Origin: Globisporangium splendens
Taxonomy: Eukaryota; Oomycota; Peronosporomycetes; Pythiales; Pythiaceae
NCBI GenBank assembly: GCA_006386115.1
Contig: VFIW01000100.1
Location: 124,084 to 152,539, forward strand
Direction of reading: 5' to 3'
Length of the DNA stretch: 28,456 bases
Shown here: positions 19,067 to 28,456 of the stretch, one piece after another
Layout of the letters: every line of letters begins with the position of its first letter
Numbering within the stretch: position 1 is the first letter of the stretch
Program-made: the position numbers and the translations under genes
The notes under the pieces: model-generated
Told to the model about the DNA's origin: nothing
Databases searched by the model: none
Seen by the model: only the letters and a program-made list of their open reading frames with translations

Positions 19067-19411
19067 CTCAACCACACAAACAGCCTCGTCGCGACAACCA
19101 AGAAGGCAAGCAGCACATGGGTCGATGAGCACTACCTGCTCGTGCCGGAGAATACGGCCATGTGGAACATCGTCCTGCACGCCGTGTGCGGCACTACTAA
19201 ACCACGTCTCGCGTGCGCAGTTGGCAAGCTGATGGCGACGACCAACACGACGGCCAACACGACAACCAACACGACGGCCAACACGACGACCAACACGACA
19301 ACCACGCCGAGTCCTATGCCATCCGCAACAGCGAGTGCGAGCAGCACGTACGCGTTCAATGGCTTTGTCGTCGCGACGTTGCCCGCGCTGGTGGTCAGCG
19401 CCATGATGTAA
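19067..19411 (+). pseudogene. GPI-anchored SOD-like remnant, unit 2
   Basis: Same length and translation as the unit 1 remnant, including the five-copy minisatellite and the hydrophobic tail. No intact N-terminal part is present. Confidence 0.65.
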
Positions 19412-20471
19412 GAGCCATATGCAATAATAGCAACAACATCAAGCTCAAGAGTACCGACGAATAGTTTCTTCTTGTCCTCGCAAGGCTTTTCGCGATATAC
19501 GCATGTATCCCCATTTCACGCCATTCTTTTTCTCCAACAGTGGATATGCTGGAAGATCAGACGTTGTACATAGAAGGGAGGCATATCGTGCAGCTATCAG
19601 GATGGATACACTTTGATGGCCATCACTCACGGGATATCATACACTGTGCATCCCAAGTCACACACACACACACACACACACCAAGAATTGCTCGAAATGT
19701 GCGCAACGCCTCAAATGCCGTACATCGTAGGACACTCTCGCCTTGGTACATCAACTTACCGTGCAACACGACGCAAGAAAGCATCGGGGGAAGCAAAACG
19801 AAGTATTTCGATACTTTTCGTAGGCAGTGAGTGTGGCATGTGCATGCATAAAAAGGTTGTGCGTTAAGAGGCGGTTTGGCGCAGACAGATCAAGCAACGA
19901 TTGATTACTTTGCTGTCTTCGAATGCTTTGATGCCGACAGAGATCACTACTCTGTAGCATCTCAGCCGACCCGTTTGCCAACAACGCAAGCCACACGAGG
20001 CGTCGCAGATCCACAGACGGCGTATCGGATGATGTTCCATTGCGCCGAATCCTCTCTCACCAGCGGGTATGCAAAGCCCATTGCGCGGTATGAATGTCAT
20101 TCGTATATCTCCTGTTTGTATAGGATCACCTCCCACGCGGCATCAAGAAACTCGGTCGTGCATCCAGGGAGCTCGAAGGTTCCACGTACGTTTTGTGCGG
20201 AAAGTGCGAACGAGAGGCGCAATTGGCACTCGAAGCTGGCAGATTGCCACCACGCATGCACGCACTCGTGCAGCGATCACCACCCTCCGGCAGGAGCCGT
20301 TCGCTCACTGGATAGAGCAATCGCAATTGAAACAGTCGCAGATGGTGGAAGATTTTTGCACGCATGGACGTCATTAAAAGCAGTGTTTTTCTTGTTCATT
20401 TTACAAGTTAAAGAGAAAGTGAAGAGATACGATTGTTTGGGTATCACGATGACGCGCAGGCTGCTTCTGTC
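19412..20471. other. Unit 2 unassigned coding-like segment
   Basis: Counterpart of 15566-16627. The longest plus-strand open stretch (to 20484) is kept, with many replacement differences from unit 1 (for example SKLADCHHAC against SKLTDSHHAC). The density of amino-acid changes suggests it is not under protein constraint. Confidence 0.3.
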
Positions 20472-21287
20472 TTACGAAGAGTGAGTGCTCACTTTGACTC
20501 TCCACCCCTTGTGACCGTAGGTCGGCGCTGGCGTTGGCATCGCTGGAGTGTACGTTGGCGTCTTGTCATCGTCACTATCATAGTCGTAGTCATTGCCATA
20601 GTCGTAGTCATAGTCGTTGTCATAACCATAGTCGTCCGTGCGCTTGCCCAGAGCACACGCCAGGCGCGGCGTGGCCTTGTTGTCGCATACGGCGTGCAGG
20701 ATGATGTTCCACTGCGGCGTGTTCTCCGACACGAGTGGGTAGTGGTCGTCCGTCCAATGGCCCGAGACCTGCTTGTGGGAATCGAGCTTGAAGTCGCCGA
20801 GCTTGCCGGCCAGGTCGCCCTTCTCGCACACGCCCGGATTGGCGAGATAGTTGGCGGGCGAGCACGCGTACGACGCGATCTTGGGCAGACACGCCGGCGT
20901 CTCGGCGAACTCGGAGTTGGGACCGCACGCGTAGAGCGGGTCGTAGTGGTTGCTCGTGGCGGCCTTGGAGCACTGCGCGAACGAGTCGGACGACTTGGTC
21001 GAGTTCCACTTGACATGGATGTGCCACTTGTACTCGGTGGGCTCGGTCGTGCAGTTGCCGTCGAGCTTTTTGAGTGCCGCGACGTCGACTTGGCTGAAGT
21101 CGAGGTTGGCGCTGATGTCGGCCTTGGTGGGGTAGTTGGTGGGCGACGGGTAGTTGACTTTGATGGCGCCCTTGACGCCGCCGGCCCACTGCGGGTCGAA
21201 CTCGTACACGAACGTCTGGGCACGCGAAGTCGTGGCCATGGCCGCAAGCGTGGCAAGCGTCATCGTGAGCATCTTTGCAGAGAGCAT
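20472..21287 (-). CDS. Secreted Cu-only superoxide dismutase-like protein, copy 2
   Basis: 271 aa, intact, and identical to copy 1 apart from two tail residues: Ser244 to Pro and Lys263 to Arg. All metal ligands, Cys and the signal peptide are the same. The SOD domain therefore has no replacement between copies, although the flanking DNA carries many differences, which suggests either recent conversion of the coding part or purifying selection. Confidence 0.85.
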   Translation of the reverse strand: MLSAKMLTMTLATLAAMATTSRAQTFVYEFDPQWAGGVKGAIKVNYPSPTNYPTKADISANLDFSQVDVAALKKLDGNCTTEPTEYKWHIHVKWNSTKSSDSFAQCSKAATSNHYDPLYACGPNSEFAETPACLPKIASYACSPANYLANPGVCEKGDLAGKLGDFKLDSHKQVSGHWTDDHYPLVSENTPQWNIILHAVCDNKATPRLACALGKRTDDYGYDNDYDYDYGNDYDYDSDDDKTPTYTPAMPTPAPTYGHKGWRVKVSTHSS

Positions 21288-21351
21288 TGTCGAATGCGTA
21301 CTCTGGAGCGTGTTGGTGCGTTGGGAAGAAGACACTTGGTGAAGAGGAACC

Positions 21352-21367
21352 AAATTGGAGAATGAGT
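21352..21367 (-). promoter_or_regulatory. Oomycete core promoter of SOD copy 2
   Basis: Same 16 bases as in copy 1, again 65 bp from the ATG (21287). The upstream spacer differs by several indels, but the motif is untouched. Confidence 0.85.
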
Positions 21368-22090
21368 CCTCGCTTAAACTCTATCCGGTCAAGAGATAGA
21401 GGAGGGAATAGCTCAAGTGATGAAGAGAAAGGAGGGGGCACATGGAGGGAGCAGCAGGAGAGAAGATGGACTTTACAGACGGTGGCTTAAACAAATCGTC
21501 CATGTCGTACCATTTCGGACGTTGCAGTGGTTCCTTCTTGGTGTCATGCTACTGTGGGGTTCTGGTGGATGCTGGTGAAGAAAGAAAAATCAGATTCTGA
21601 AACCTGTGTGAACACTTCGGCAGTTCAATATAGAGGCCCTCACTGGATATTGAAAGGTGCTCTTATCATTATTTGGATATTGTAACTGAATAGAGTATAA
21701 CTAATACAGCTTTTATTCGTCTTTATGAGTGTTTTATATCCAAATGGGTACACTGCAAGGAAGAGGCAGGATATTGGATGTTTGGGTTTTGCGTTGGTGG
21801 CTCAGACGCGCTCACTTCTCTTTCAGTAGTTGGTTGAAGCTATACGCTAAGGTCTCTGTTGGCACGGCTAAACCAGGAGAAGCTCATATCACGACCTCAA
21901 ACCATTACGAATTGCGCTCATATTGGTGAATCGATGCGTGTTCATTTTGGACGCGAGCCAAGTTGAAAAGGGAGATGCGTATCCAGCGCACGCATAAAAG
22001 ATATTTGTTCCAGCAAGAGTTTCCTACACTAGGACACTAGGCACTAGGATGCGCCACGGATATTGGGGAGTTCACGAACAGAGACCATGT

Positions 22091-22169
22091 TGAGGAGCAA
22101 AGCGTGATCATGGATGTGCAAGTTGACAATGCGTTTGGCGTCGTGGAGCAGCACTTTGCGCTTTGGTGA
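22091..22169 (+). pseudogene. Orphan 3' end of DUF2804 gene, unit 3
   Basis: Identical to the terminal 79 bp of the intact gene, with no upstream exons. Confidence 0.9.
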
Positions 22170-22909
22170 TTGAAAACTTGAGATTGTAGGACTGACGTTG
22201 CTATCGGTACGAGGAAGAACCGCCTGAATTTGTTTACTTCAACGCCGCGAGCTTTGTTTATTGGATTTCACCATCACTATGTGGTGTCCCATGAATGATG
22301 GCCATCGAGTGTATCCACTTGAAACACTGAGTCATGTCCAGATCTCCGCTTAACAAACAAACCAGGGAACAGACGGGTAACAGTCTGCTTTCAAGCAAAC
22401 GAAGGAACCAGCCACTCACACTTTCTCCTTGGAATGCACCCCGACGTATTTGAACAGCCTCGGCCGCTGGGAAGCCTCTCGGGGTGCTTCGTAGCATCGC
22501 ACAGCTAACATGAGTCAGTTTTCCTTTATGACACGTGTTGTGCGATTTCAACTGATGCGACCTAGAGCGTGTGTGAAGGAATGAACTTGATCTCACTTGT
22601 AAGCAGCCGCATTTCGATGGGACCCGGCTGCTGACTCAGGCACAGACTGACGACCTGGTCACATTGCCAACTTGAGATTGGTGAGACCCGAAACAGCCAA
22701 CACTCAGGTAGCGTTTACTATTTATACCTGCCAGCCATTCTCAACCTGGTCATGCGTCTACTTCGCCCTCAACGCACAGACAGCGCGAGCGATATCGGTA
22801 GTATATTTCGAAGGCAAACGTGCATCCAACTGCTCCTCGCCGCTACTATCCGGAATCCCGTCACCACGCATCCTTCTTCTCAGCTCACTTCACAATTTGC
22901 TTCGTCTAG

Positions 22910-23254
22910 CTCAACCACACAAACAGCCTCGTCGCGACAACCAAGAAGGCAAGCAGCACATGGGTCGATGAGCACTACCTGCTCGTGCCGGAGAATACGG
23001 CCATGTGGAACATCGTCCTGCACGCCGTGTGCGGCACTACTAAACCACGTCTCGCGTGCGCAGTTGGCAAGCTGATGGCGACGACCAACACGACGGCCAA
23101 CACGACAACCAACACGACGGCCAACACGACGACCAACACGACAACCACGCCGAGTCCTATGCCATCCGCAACAGCGAGTGCGAGCAGCACGTACGCGTTC
23201 AATGGCTTTGTCGTCGCGACGTTGCCCGCGCTGGTGGTCAGCGCCATGATGTAA
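22910..23254 (+). pseudogene. GPI-anchored SOD-like remnant, unit 3
   Basis: Translation identical to the unit 1 and unit 2 remnants; same minisatellite copy number. Confidence 0.65.
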
Positions 23255-24316
23255 GAGCCATATGCAATAATAGCAACAACATCAAGCTCAAGAGTACCGA
23301 CGAATAGTTTCTTCTTGTCCTCGCAAGGCTTTTCGCGATATACGCATGTATCCCCATTTCACGCCATTCTTTTTCTCCAACAGCGGATATGCTGGAAGAT
23401 CAGACGCTGTACATAGAAGGGAGGCATGTCGTGCAGCTATCAGGATGGATACACTTTGATGGCCATCACTCACGGGATATCATACACTGTGCATCCCAAG
23501 TCACACACACACACACACACACACCAAGAATTGCTCGAAATGTGCGCAACGCCTCAAATGCCGTACATCGTAGAACACTCTCGCCTTGGTGCATCAACTT
23601 ACCGTGCAACACGACGCAAGAAAGCATCGGGGGAAGCAAAACGAAGTATTTCGATATTTTTCTCGTAGGCAGTGAGTGTGGCACGCGCATGCATAAATAG
23701 CTCGTGCGTTAAGAGGCGGTTTGGCGCAGACAGATCAAGCAACGATTGATTACTTTACTGCCTTCGAATGCTTTGATGCCGACAGAGATCACTACTCTGT
23801 AGCATCTCAGCCGACCCGTTTGCCAACAGCGCAAGCCACACGAGACGTCGCAGATCCACAGACGGCGTATAGGATGACGTTCCATTGCGCCGAATTCTCT
23901 CTCACCAGCGGGTATGCAAAGCCCATTGTGCGGTATGAATGTCATTCATATATCTCCTGTTTGTATAGGATCACCTCCCACGCGGCATCAAGAAACTCGG
24001 TCGTGCATCCAGGGAGCTCGAAGGTTCCACGTACGTTTTGTGCGGAAAGTGCGAACGAGAGGCGCAATTGGCACTCGAAGCTGGCAGATTGCCACCACGC
24101 ATGCACGCACTCGTGCAGCGATCACCACCCTCCGGCAGGAGCCGTTCGCTCACTGGATAGAGCAATCGCAATTGAAACAGTCGCAGATGGTGGAAGATTT
24201 TTGCACGCATGGACGTCATTAAAAGCAGTGTTTTTCTTGTTCATTTTACAAGTTAAAGAGAAAGTGAAGAGATACGATTGTTTGGGTATCACGATGACGC
24301 GCAGGCTGCTTCTGTC
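23255..24316. other. Unit 3 unassigned coding-like segment
   Basis: Contains the left switch point from unit 1-like to unit 2-like sequence (between 23948 and 24040). The plus-strand open stretch ending at 24329 is a chimera of the unit 1 and unit 2 versions. Confidence 0.4.
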
Positions 24317-25132
24317 TTACGAAGAGTGAGTGCTCACTTTGACTCTCCACCCCTTGTGACCGTAGGTCGGCGCTGGCGTTGGCATCGCTGGAGTGTACGT
24401 TGGCGTCTTGTCATCGTCACTATCATAGTCGTAGTCATTGCCATAGTCGTAGTCATAGTCGTTGTCATAACCATAGTCGTCCGTGCGCTTGCCCAGAGCA
24501 CACGCCAGGCGCGGCGTGGCCTTGTTGTCGCATACGGCGTGCAGGATGATGTTCCACTGCGGCGTGTTCTCCGACACGAGTGGGTAGTGGTCGTCCGTCC
24601 AATGGCCCGAGACCTGCTTGTGGGAATCGAGCTTGAAGTCGCCGAGCTTGCCGGCCAGGTCGCCCTTCTCGCACACGCCCGGATTGGCGAGATAGTTGGC
24701 GGGCGAGCACGCGTACGACGCGATCTTGGGCAGACACGCCGGCGTCTCGGCGAACTCGGAGTTGGGACCGCACGCGTAGAGCGGGTCGTAGTGGTTGCTC
24801 GTGGCGGCCTTGGAGCACTGCGCGAACGAGTCGGACGACTTGGTCGAGTTCCACTTGACATGGATGTGCCATTTGTACTCGGTGGGCTCGGTCGTGCAGT
24901 TGCCGTCGAGCTTTTTGAGTGCCGCGACGTCGACTTGGCTGAAGTCGAGGTTGGCGCTGATGTCGGCCTTGGTGGGGTAGTTGGTGGGTGACGGGTAGTT
25001 GACTTTGATGGCGCCCTTGACGCCGCCGGCCCACTGCGGGTCGAACTCGTACACGAACGTCTGGGCACGCGAAGTCGTGGCCATGGCCGCAAGCGTGGCA
25101 AGCGTCATCGTGAGCATCTTTGCAGAGAGCAT
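24317..25132 (-). CDS. Secreted Cu-only superoxide dismutase-like protein, copy 3
   Basis: 271 aa, protein identical to copy 2. The gene itself is chimeric: its 3' part carries unit 2 variants (Pro244, Arg263) and its 5' part a unit 1 base at 24989. It has one private synonymous change at about 24872 (a Lys codon in the TEYKWH stretch). Confidence 0.85.
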   Translation of the reverse strand: MLSAKMLTMTLATLAAMATTSRAQTFVYEFDPQWAGGVKGAIKVNYPSPTNYPTKADISANLDFSQVDVAALKKLDGNCTTEPTEYKWHIHVKWNSTKSSDSFAQCSKAATSNHYDPLYACGPNSEFAETPACLPKIASYACSPANYLANPGVCEKGDLAGKLGDFKLDSHKQVSGHWTDDHYPLVSENTPQWNIILHAVCDNKATPRLACALGKRTDDYGYDNDYDYDYGNDYDYDSDDDKTPTYTPAMPTPAPTYGHKGWRVKVSTHSS

Positions 25133-25196
25133 TGTCGAATGCGTACTTTGGAGTGTGTTGGTGTGTTGGAGAGAAGACACTTGGTGAAGAGGAACC

Positions 25197-25212
25197 AAAT
25201 TGGAGAATGAGT
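25197..25212 (-). promoter_or_regulatory. Oomycete core promoter of SOD copy 3
   Basis: Identical 16-base initiator and flanking region, 65 bp from the ATG at 25132. Confidence 0.85.
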
Positions 25213-25936
25213 CCTCGCTCAAACTCTATCCGGTCAAGAGACAGAGGAGGGAATAGCTCAAGTGATGAAGAGAAAGGAGGGGGCACATGGAGGGAGCAGC
25301 AAGAGGGAGAAGAGAAGATGAACTTTACAAACGGTGGCTTAAACAAATCGTCCATGTCGTACCATTTCGGACGTTGCAGTGGCTCCTTCTTGGTGTCATG
25401 CTGCTGTGGGGTTCTGGTTGGTGGAGAAAGAAAAATCAGATTCTGAAACCTGTGTGAACACTTCGGCAGTTCAATATAGAGGCCCTTACTGGATATTGAA
25501 AGGTGCTCTTATCATTATTTGACTATTATAACTGAATAGAGTATAACTAATACAGGTTCTATTCGTCTTCATGAGTGTTTTTTATCCAAATGGGTACACT
25601 GCAAGGAAGAGGCAGGATATTGGATGTTTGGGTTTTGCGTTGGTGGCTCAGACGCGCTCACTTCTCTTTCAGTAGTTGGTTGAAGCTATACGCTAAGGTC
25701 TCTGTTGGCACGGCTAAACCAGGAGAAGCTCATATCACGACCTCAAACCATTACGAATTGCGCTCATATTGGTGAATCGATGTGTGTTCATTTTGGACGC
25801 GAGCCAAGTTGAAAAGGGAGATGCGTATCCAGCGCACGCATAAAAGATATTTGTTCCAGCAAGAGTTTCCTACACTAGGACACTAGGCACTAGGATGCGC
25901 CACGGATATTGGGGAGTTCACGAACAGAGACCATGT

Positions 25937-26015
25937 TGAGGAGCAAAGCGTGATCATGGATGTGCAAGTTGGCAATGCGTTTGGCGTCGTGGAGCAGCAC
26001 TTTGCGCTTTGGTGA
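25937..26015 (+). pseudogene. Orphan 3' end of DUF2804 gene, unit 4
   Basis: Matches the terminal 79 bp of the intact gene with one change near 25971 (GTTGGCAATG for GTTGACAATG, Asp to Gly). Confidence 0.9.
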
Positions 26016-26757
26016 TTGAAAACTTGAGATTGTAGGACTGACGTTGCTATCGGTACGAGGAAGAACCGCCTGAATTTGTTTACTTCAACGCCGCGAGCTT
26101 TGTTTATTGGATTTCACCATCACTATGTGGTGTCCCATGAATGATGGCCATCGAGTGTATCCACTTGAAACACTGAGTCGTGTCCAGATCTCCGCTTAAC
26201 AAACAAACCAGAGAACAGACGGGTAACAGTCTGCTTTCAAGCAAACGAAGGGAACCAGCCACTCACACTTTCTCCTTGGAATGCATCCCGACGTATTTGA
26301 ACAGCCTCGGCCGCTGGGAAGCCTCTCTGGGTGCTTCGCAGCATCGCACAGCTAACATGAGTCAGTTTTCCTTTATGACACGTGTTGTGTGATTTTAATT
26401 GATGCAGCCTAGAGCGTGTGTGAAGGAATGAACTTGATCTCACTTGTAAGCAGCCGCATTTCGGTGGGACCCGGCTGCTGGCTCAAGCACAGACTCACGA
26501 CTTAGTCACATTATCAACTTGAGATTGGTGAGACCCGAAACAGTGAACACTCAGGTAGCGTTTACTATTTATACCTGCCAGCCATTCTCAACCTGGGCAT
26601 ACGCCTACTTCGCCCTCAACGCACAGACAGCACGAGCGATATTGGCAGTATATTTCGAAGGTAAACGTGCACCCAACTGCTCCTCGCCGCTACTATCCGG
26701 GAATCCCGTCACCACGTATCCTTCTTCTCGGCTCACTTGACCATTTGCTTCGTCTAG

Positions 26758-27078
26758 CTCAACCACACAAACAACCTCGCCACGACAACCAAGAAGGCAA
26801 GCAGCACATGGGTCGATGAGCACTACCCGCTCGTGCCGGAGAATACGGCCATGTGGAACATCGTCCTGCACGCCATGTACAGCACTACTAAACCACGTCT
26901 CGCGTGCGCAGTTGGCAAGCTGATGGCGACGACATCAGCGACGACCAACACGACGACCAACACGACAACCACGCCGAGTCCTACGCCATCTACAACAACG
27001 AGTGCGAACAGCACGTACGCGTTCAATGGCTTTGTCGTCGCGACGTTGCTCGCGCTGGTGGTCAGCGCCATGATGTAA
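26758..27078 (+). pseudogene. Diverged GPI-anchored SOD-like remnant, unit 4
   Basis: 24 bp shorter than in the other units because the stalk has only two minisatellite copies. The conserved HAVCG has become HAMYS, losing a Cys that is conserved in the intact SOD. The GPI-type tail is still open (FVVATLLALVVSAMM). Loss of the Cys supports absence of constraint. Confidence 0.6.
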
Positions 27079-28183
27079 GAGCCATGTACAATAATAGCAA
27101 CAACATCAAGCCCAAGAGTGCCGACGAATAGTTTCTTCTTGTCCTCGCAAGGCTTTTCGCGATATACGCATGTATCCCCATTTCACGCCATTCTTTTTCT
27201 CCAACAGTGGATATGCTGGAAGATCAGACGTTGTACATAGAAGGGAGGCATATCGTGCAGCTATCAGGATGGATACACTTTGATGGCCATCACTCACGGG
27301 ATATCATACACTGTGCATCCCAAGTCACTCTCTCCTCTCTCCTCCTCTTCCTCTCTCTCTCTTCCCTCCTCTCACACACACACACCCAACCACAAGAAAT
27401 TGCTCGAAATGTGCTCAACGCCCTCAATGCCGTACTCCGAGAACACTCTCGCCTTGTTGCATCAACTTACCGTGCAACACGACCAAGAAGCACGGGGAAG
27501 CAAACGACAGTATTTCGATATTTTTTCTCGTAGGCATGGTGTTGGCACGCGAAGGCATAAATCCTCGTGCGTTAAGGCGGTTTGGCGCCGACAGATCAGC
27601 AACGATTGATCTACTTTACTGCCTTCGAAGCTTTGGATTTTTGGCCCCGAAACAGAGATCACTACTCTGTAGCTCTCAGCCGACCCGTTTGCAACAGCGC
27701 AAGCCACACTATACGTCCGCAAGATCCACAGACTGGCGTATAGGATACGTTCCATTGCGCGAATTTCTCTCTCACCACGGTATGCAAAGCCCATGTGGCG
27801 GTATGAATTCATTCATATATCTCCTGTTTGTATAGGATCACCTCCCACGCGGCATCAAGAAACTCGGTCGTGCATCCAGGGAGCTCGAAGGTTCCACATA
27901 CGTTTTATACGGAAAGTGCGAACGAGAGGCACAATTGGCGCTCGAAGCTAACAGACTCCCACCACGCATGCACGCGCTCGTGCAGCGATCACCACCCTCC
28001 AACAGGAGTCGTTCGCTCACTGGATAGAGCAATCGCAATTGAAACAGTCGCAGATGGTGGAAGACTTTTGCACGCATGGACGTCATTAAAAGCAGTGTTT
28101 TTCTTGTTCATTTTGCAAGTTAAAGAGAAAGTGAAGAGATGCGATTGTTTGAGTATCACGATGGCGCGTAGGCTGCTTCTGTC
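27079..28183. other. Unit 4 unassigned coding-like segment
   Basis: Diverged counterpart of 15566-16627. Small indels shift its frames: the long open stretch of units 1-3 is broken near 27610-27830, while other stretches become protein-like (for example ARNVLNALNAVLREHSRLVA near 27405). This may preserve an older, less decayed state of whatever gene this was. Confidence 0.3.
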
Positions 28184-28456
28184 TTACGAAGAGTGAGTGC
28201 TCACTTTGACTTTCCACCCCTTGTGACCGTAGGTCGGCGCTGGCGTTGGCATCGCTGGCGTGTACGTTGACGTCTTGTCATCATCACTATCATAGTCGTA
28301 GTCATTGCCATAGTCGTAGTCATAGTCGTTGTCATAACCATAGTCGTCCGTGCGCTTGCCCAGAGCACACGCCAGGCGCGGTGTGGCCTTGTTGTCGCAC
28401 ACGGCGTGCAGGATGATGTTCCACTGCGGCGTGTTCTCCGACACGAGTGGGTAGTG
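28184..28456 (-). CDS. Secreted Cu-only superoxide dismutase-like protein, copy 4 (3' part)
   Basis: Only the C-terminal part lies in the window; the frame is open to the edge. It has the copper-ligand His (ILHAV), active-site Arg, the Tyr/Asp tail and the copy 1-type residues Ser244 and Lys263. Two synonymous differences occur near 28381 and 28399. Confidence 0.8.
   Translation of the reverse strand, partial: HYPLVSENTPQWNIILHAVCDNKATPRLACALGKRTDDYGYDNDYDYDYGNDYDYDSDDDKTSTYTPAMPTPAPTYGHKGWKVKVSTHSS

Larger units (their letters stand above)
18248..22090. repeat. Tandem repeat unit 2 (3843 bp)
   Basis: Same layout as unit 1 shifted by 3846 bp. It carries its own variants in the unassigned segment (for example CAGTGGATATG, GTTGTAC and GCATATCG near 19540-19590) and in the distal spacer (short indels around 21450 and 21565, giving the net 3-bp shortening). 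Its (CA)11 run is at 19659-19680. Confidence 0.95.
22091..25936. repeat. Tandem repeat unit 3 (3846 bp), mosaic
   Basis: Follows unit 1 variant by variant up to 23948, follows unit 2 from 24040 to at least 24416, and is again unit 1-like from 24989 through most of the distal spacer. Its (CA)11 run is at 23502-23523. Confidence 0.95.
25937..28456. repeat. Tandem repeat unit 4, partial and partly diverged
   Basis: The first ~220 bp are almost identical to the other units. From about 26160 to 27830 it has many substitutions and small indels. From about 27830 to the window end it is again almost identical, to unit 1. The unit continues past the window. Its microsatellite differs: a CT-rich tract (27328-27372) has joined a shorter CA run. 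Confidence 0.9.

Noticed and set aside
20433..21365. 310-codon plus-strand ORF over SOD copy 2
   Set aside because: Val/Arg/Gly-rich antisense shadow, shorter or broken in the other copies while the SOD frame is intact in all.
14402..28456. Array considered as a transposon, LTR element or rDNA
   Set aside because: No transposase, reverse transcriptase, terminal repeats or target duplications were seen, and no rRNA-like sequence; the unit contains a piece of a neighbouring gene.
14402..28456. CRISPR-like array
   Set aside because: The repeats are kilobase-scale units and simple microsatellites; the window is eukaryotic.
1..28456. tRNA genes and RXLR-type effector genes
   Set aside because: I looked for tRNA T-loop motifs and for signal peptides followed by RXLR and saw none I could support by eye.

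Overview
The window looks like a piece of an oomycete (Peronosporales/Pythiales-type) nuclear genome. Reasons: compact genes with few, short GT-AG introns (47-115 nt), GC-rich third codon positions, families typical of stramenopiles, and a near-perfect copy of the 16-nt oomycete core promoter (initiator plus flanking region, GCTCATTYYNCAWTTT) about 65-80 bp upstream of the repeated superoxide dismutase gene. No species can be named from sequence alone.

Left part (1-14.5 kb) is ordinary single-copy, gene-dense sequence. In order: a large unrecognised protein on the minus strand that looks disrupted (frame-breaking 13-bp duplication near its start, in-frame TAG near its end); HPF1, the PARP1 cofactor, with four exons; a thermospermine/spermidine synthase (ACL5-type); mitochondrial elongation factor Ts (minus) divergent from a WW plus zinc-finger protein; about 1.5 kb with little in it; a cytochrome b5-domain protein ending in a CaaX box (CSIM); ARPC4 of the Arp2/3 complex (minus, four exons, first coding exon only the ATG); and a six-exon membrane-anchored DUF2804 protein.

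Right part (14,402-28,456) is a tandem array of a 3.85-kb unit: three complete copies (14402-18247, 18248-22090, 22091-25936) and a fourth cut by the window edge. The left edge of the unit lies inside the last exon of the DUF2804 gene, so every later copy starts with a 79-bp orphan 3' end of that gene. Each unit also holds (a) on the plus strand, the C-terminal remnant of a GPI-anchored superoxide dismutase-like protein with a 12-bp minisatellite, (b) about 1 kb of coding-like but unassigned sequence with a CA repeat, and (c) on the minus strand an intact 271-aa secreted protein with the ligand pattern of a Cu-only superoxide dismutase and a Tyr/Asp-rich tail. Copies 2 and 3 encode identical proteins; copy 1 differs at two residues.

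The units are mosaics. Unit 3 follows unit 1 except for a tract in and downstream of the SOD gene that follows unit 2. Unit 4 has a diverged block sharing variants with unit 2, followed by sequence almost identical to unit 1. This is what unequal exchange and gene conversion would leave. The most notable features of the window are this young, homogenising array of an extracellular Cu-only SOD, the likely broken first gene, HPF1, and the possibly prenylated cytochrome b5 protein. Protein identifications are from recognised motifs, not from searches.
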